Part shown: one piece after another, positions 61,192-64,000 of the stretch
How the letters are laid out: each line of letters begins with the position of its first letter
Position numbering within the stretch: the stretch's first letter is position 1
Source: Paenibacillus algicola
Lineage (GTDB): Bacteria; Bacillota; Bacilli; Paenibacillales; Paenibacillaceae
Assembly (NCBI RefSeq): GCF_005577435.1
Contig: NZ_CP040396.1
Span: 3,606,001 to 3,670,000, forward strand
Direction of reading: 5' to 3'
DNA: 64,000 nucleotides
The notes under the pieces: model-generated
Told to the model about the DNA's origin: nothing
Seen by the model: the letters and a program-made list of their open reading frames with translations, nothing else
Database searches by the model: none
Program-made: the position numbers and the translations under genes

Positions 61192-61268
61192 TGGGGCGAT
61201 CGATGGGACTTGAACCCACGAATGCCGGAGCCACAATCCGGTGCGTTAACCCCTTCGCCACGACCGCC
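61192..61268 (-). tRNA. tRNA-His (GTG)
   Basis: Loop TTGTGGC, anticodon GTG; an extra 5' G (G-1) opposite C73 is encoded, the histidine identity element; CCA encoded. Confidence 0.95.
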
Positions 61269-61286
61269 ATATATTTTAAGTTTAAC

Positions 61287-61360
61287 TGGCAGGGGCAGCA
61301 GGAATTGAACCCACACTAACGGTTTTGGAGACCGCTGTTCTACCTTTAAACTATGCCCCT
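61287..61360 (-). tRNA. tRNA-Trp (CCA)
   Basis: Stem GCGGT / ACCGT with loop CTCCAAA, anticodon CCA; 3' CCA encoded. Confidence 0.95.
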
Positions 61361-61366
61361 AAAAAC

Positions 61367-61452
61367 TGGTGGAGGATGATGGATTCGAACCACCGAACTC
61401 GTACGAGAACAGATTTACAGTCTGCTGCGTTTGGCCACTTCGCTAATCCTCC
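61367..61452 (-). tRNA. tRNA-Tyr (GTA)
   Basis: Long variable arm; loop CTGTAAA, anticodon GTA; CCA encoded. Confidence 0.95.
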
Positions 61453-61456
61453 AAGG

Positions 61457-61532
<76 letters not shown>

Positions 61533-61561
61533 AAGAAAAGTACTACAGTATTACATTAAGG

Positions 61562-61634
<73 letters not shown>

Positions 61635-61662
61635 TTAAAGCTCTTTCGGTTTAAAAAAAGAA

Positions 61663-61739
61663 TGGCGGAACTGACGGGATTCGAACCCGCGATCTCCTGC
61701 GTGACAGGCAGGCATGTTAGGCCTCTACACCACAGTTCC
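61663..61739 (-). tRNA. tRNA-Asp (GTC)
   Basis: Stem CCTGC / GCAGG with loop CTGTCAC, anticodon GTC; CCA encoded. Confidence 0.95.
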
Positions 61740-61764
61740 ATGAGGCATGATCGCTATGCGATAT

Positions 61765-61844
<80 letters not shown>

Positions 61845-61857
61845 TCATTAAATTATA

Positions 61858-61933
61858 TGGTGGAGGCTGAGGGGATCGAACCCCCGACCCTCTGCTTGTA
61901 AGGCAGATGCTCTCCCAGCTGAGCTAAGCCTCC
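61858..61933 (-). tRNA. tRNA-Val (TAC)
   Basis: Stem TCTGC / GCAGA with loop CTTACAA, anticodon TAC; CCA encoded. A 96-base AT-rich spacer separates it from tRNA-Glu. Confidence 0.95.
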
Positions 61934-62029
61934 ATAAACAAACCGACCTCTATATTACCAAATCATCAAGCAAATTGCAAGCTACCGATGAACCTTTGGT
62001 ATCCTCATTCCCTAAACTAGTAAAGAAAG

Positions 62030-62104
62030 TGGTGACCCGTAGGGGATTCGAACCCCTGTTACCTCCGTGAAAGGGAGGTGTCTTAACCCCTTGACCAACG
62101 GGCC
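62030..62104 (-). tRNA. tRNA-Glu (TTC)
   Basis: Stem CCTCC / GGAGG with loop CTTTCAC, anticodon TTC; CCA encoded. Confidence 0.95.
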
Positions 62105-62113
62105 ATATTTAAA

Positions 62114-62205
62114 TGGCGGAGAGAGAGGGATTCGAACCCTCGAGACGCTTTTGGCGCCTACACGATTTCCAATCGTGCTCCTTCGACCAACTCGGACACC
62201 TCTCC
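62114..62205 (-). tRNA. tRNA-Ser (GGA)
   Basis: Long variable arm; stem CACGA / TCGTG with loop TTGGAAA, anticodon GGA; CCA encoded. Confidence 0.95.
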
Positions 62206-62208
62206 AAA

Positions 62209-62284
62209 TGGCTCCCCGAACAGGACTCGAACCTGTGACAACTCGATTAACAGTCGAGTGCTCTACCAACTGAGCTATCAGGGA
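62209..62284 (-). tRNA. tRNA-Asn (GTT)
   Basis: Stem CTCGA / TCGAG with loop CTGTTAA, anticodon GTT; CCA encoded. First tRNA after the 23S gene. Confidence 0.95.
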
Positions 62285-62399
62285 ATAAAGAATTCAGATG
62301 TTTGATCACCTGAAAACTAGATACGAAACGAATGTGCGTTGTTAGAGAATGATCATTAGCGTAATGCTTCCGAAGCTAGCTTTACTTCGTAAAGCTTGT
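62285..62399 (-). other. 23S-tRNA spacer without 5S rRNA
   Basis: 115 bases with a GCTTTAC / GTAAAGC hairpin just after the 23S 3' end and a CTAGTTTTCAGG stretch common in rRNA spacers. None of the conserved 5S landmarks is present. Confidence 0.8.

Positions 62400-64000
<1,601 letters not shown>

Overview
The window looks like a chromosomal segment of an aerobic, endospore-forming member of the Bacillales, most likely Paenibacillus or a close relative. Evidence: many sporulation genes (sda, two alpha/beta-type SASP genes, sspI, yjcZ-like, ylbJ, yunB, lytH-like), Bacillus-type yui/yum/yut neighbourhoods, a SAM (S-box) riboswitch on a methionine ABC transporter, a futalosine-pathway gene (mqnE), and a 23S rRNA-tRNA array in the same order as Bacillus trnD. 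No prophage, complete insertion sequence, CRISPR array or toxin-antitoxin pair was seen. Most of the window is conserved chromosomal backbone.

Layout. 0-3 kb: dnaI (cut by the left edge), dnaB and a YuiB-like membrane protein. 2.8-7.1 kb: coproheme decarboxylase, then a divergent Fur-type iron-siderophore uptake locus framed by a degenerate inverted repeat. 7.5-16.1 kb: a redox and Fe-S neighbourhood (two NDH-2-like flavoproteins, ferredoxin-NADP reductase, A-type and NifU-type Fe-S carriers, YuzB, MqnE) interrupted by sda, which has a cluster of DnaA-box-like sites just upstream of its promoter. 16.1-20.1 kb: an SDR oxidoreductase and a three-gene operon of type III polyketide synthase, methyltransferase and FAD oxidoreductase. 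20.3-23.2 kb: metNIQ under an S-box riboswitch. 23.3-29.4 kb: a HEPN-domain protein, heme A synthase, a thioredoxin-like protein, a DUF2515 protein, a MurJ/SpoVB-type flippase and a DUF456 protein. 29.4-35.4 kb: HAD phosphatase, class B PBP, a membrane transglutaminase-like protein and an MFS transporter.

35.5-45.9 kb is rich in small and spore genes: a YjcZ-like peptide, toprim protein, SCO, two SASPs, aldose epimerase, oligoendopeptidase F, YycC, DUF2225, truncated haemoglobin, an unlisted 33-aa membrane peptide with its own promoter-like element and terminator, YlbJ and NAD kinase. 46-55.3 kb: YutD, lipoyl synthase, LytH-like endopeptidase, YunB, a TrmH-type rRNA methyltransferase, a Ktr/Trk RCK protein, SspI, RF3 and glucose-6-phosphate dehydrogenase. 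55.6-60.6 kb: an enlarged Lia/Psp envelope-stress operon (liaI-like, pspA, pspC, second pspA/liaH, liaF, liaS, liaR). 60.7-62.3 kb: sixteen tRNA genes on the minus strand. 62.4 kb to the right edge: the 3' part of a 23S rRNA gene, with no 5S gene between it and the tRNAs.

I did not find a clear, wholly new system. The best leads are the type III PKS lipid operon, the two-PspA Lia operon with paired palindromes, the DnaA-box cluster at sda, the stand-alone HEPN protein and the missing 5S gene. Functional calls rest on recognition of protein families and motifs by eye; no database search was run.
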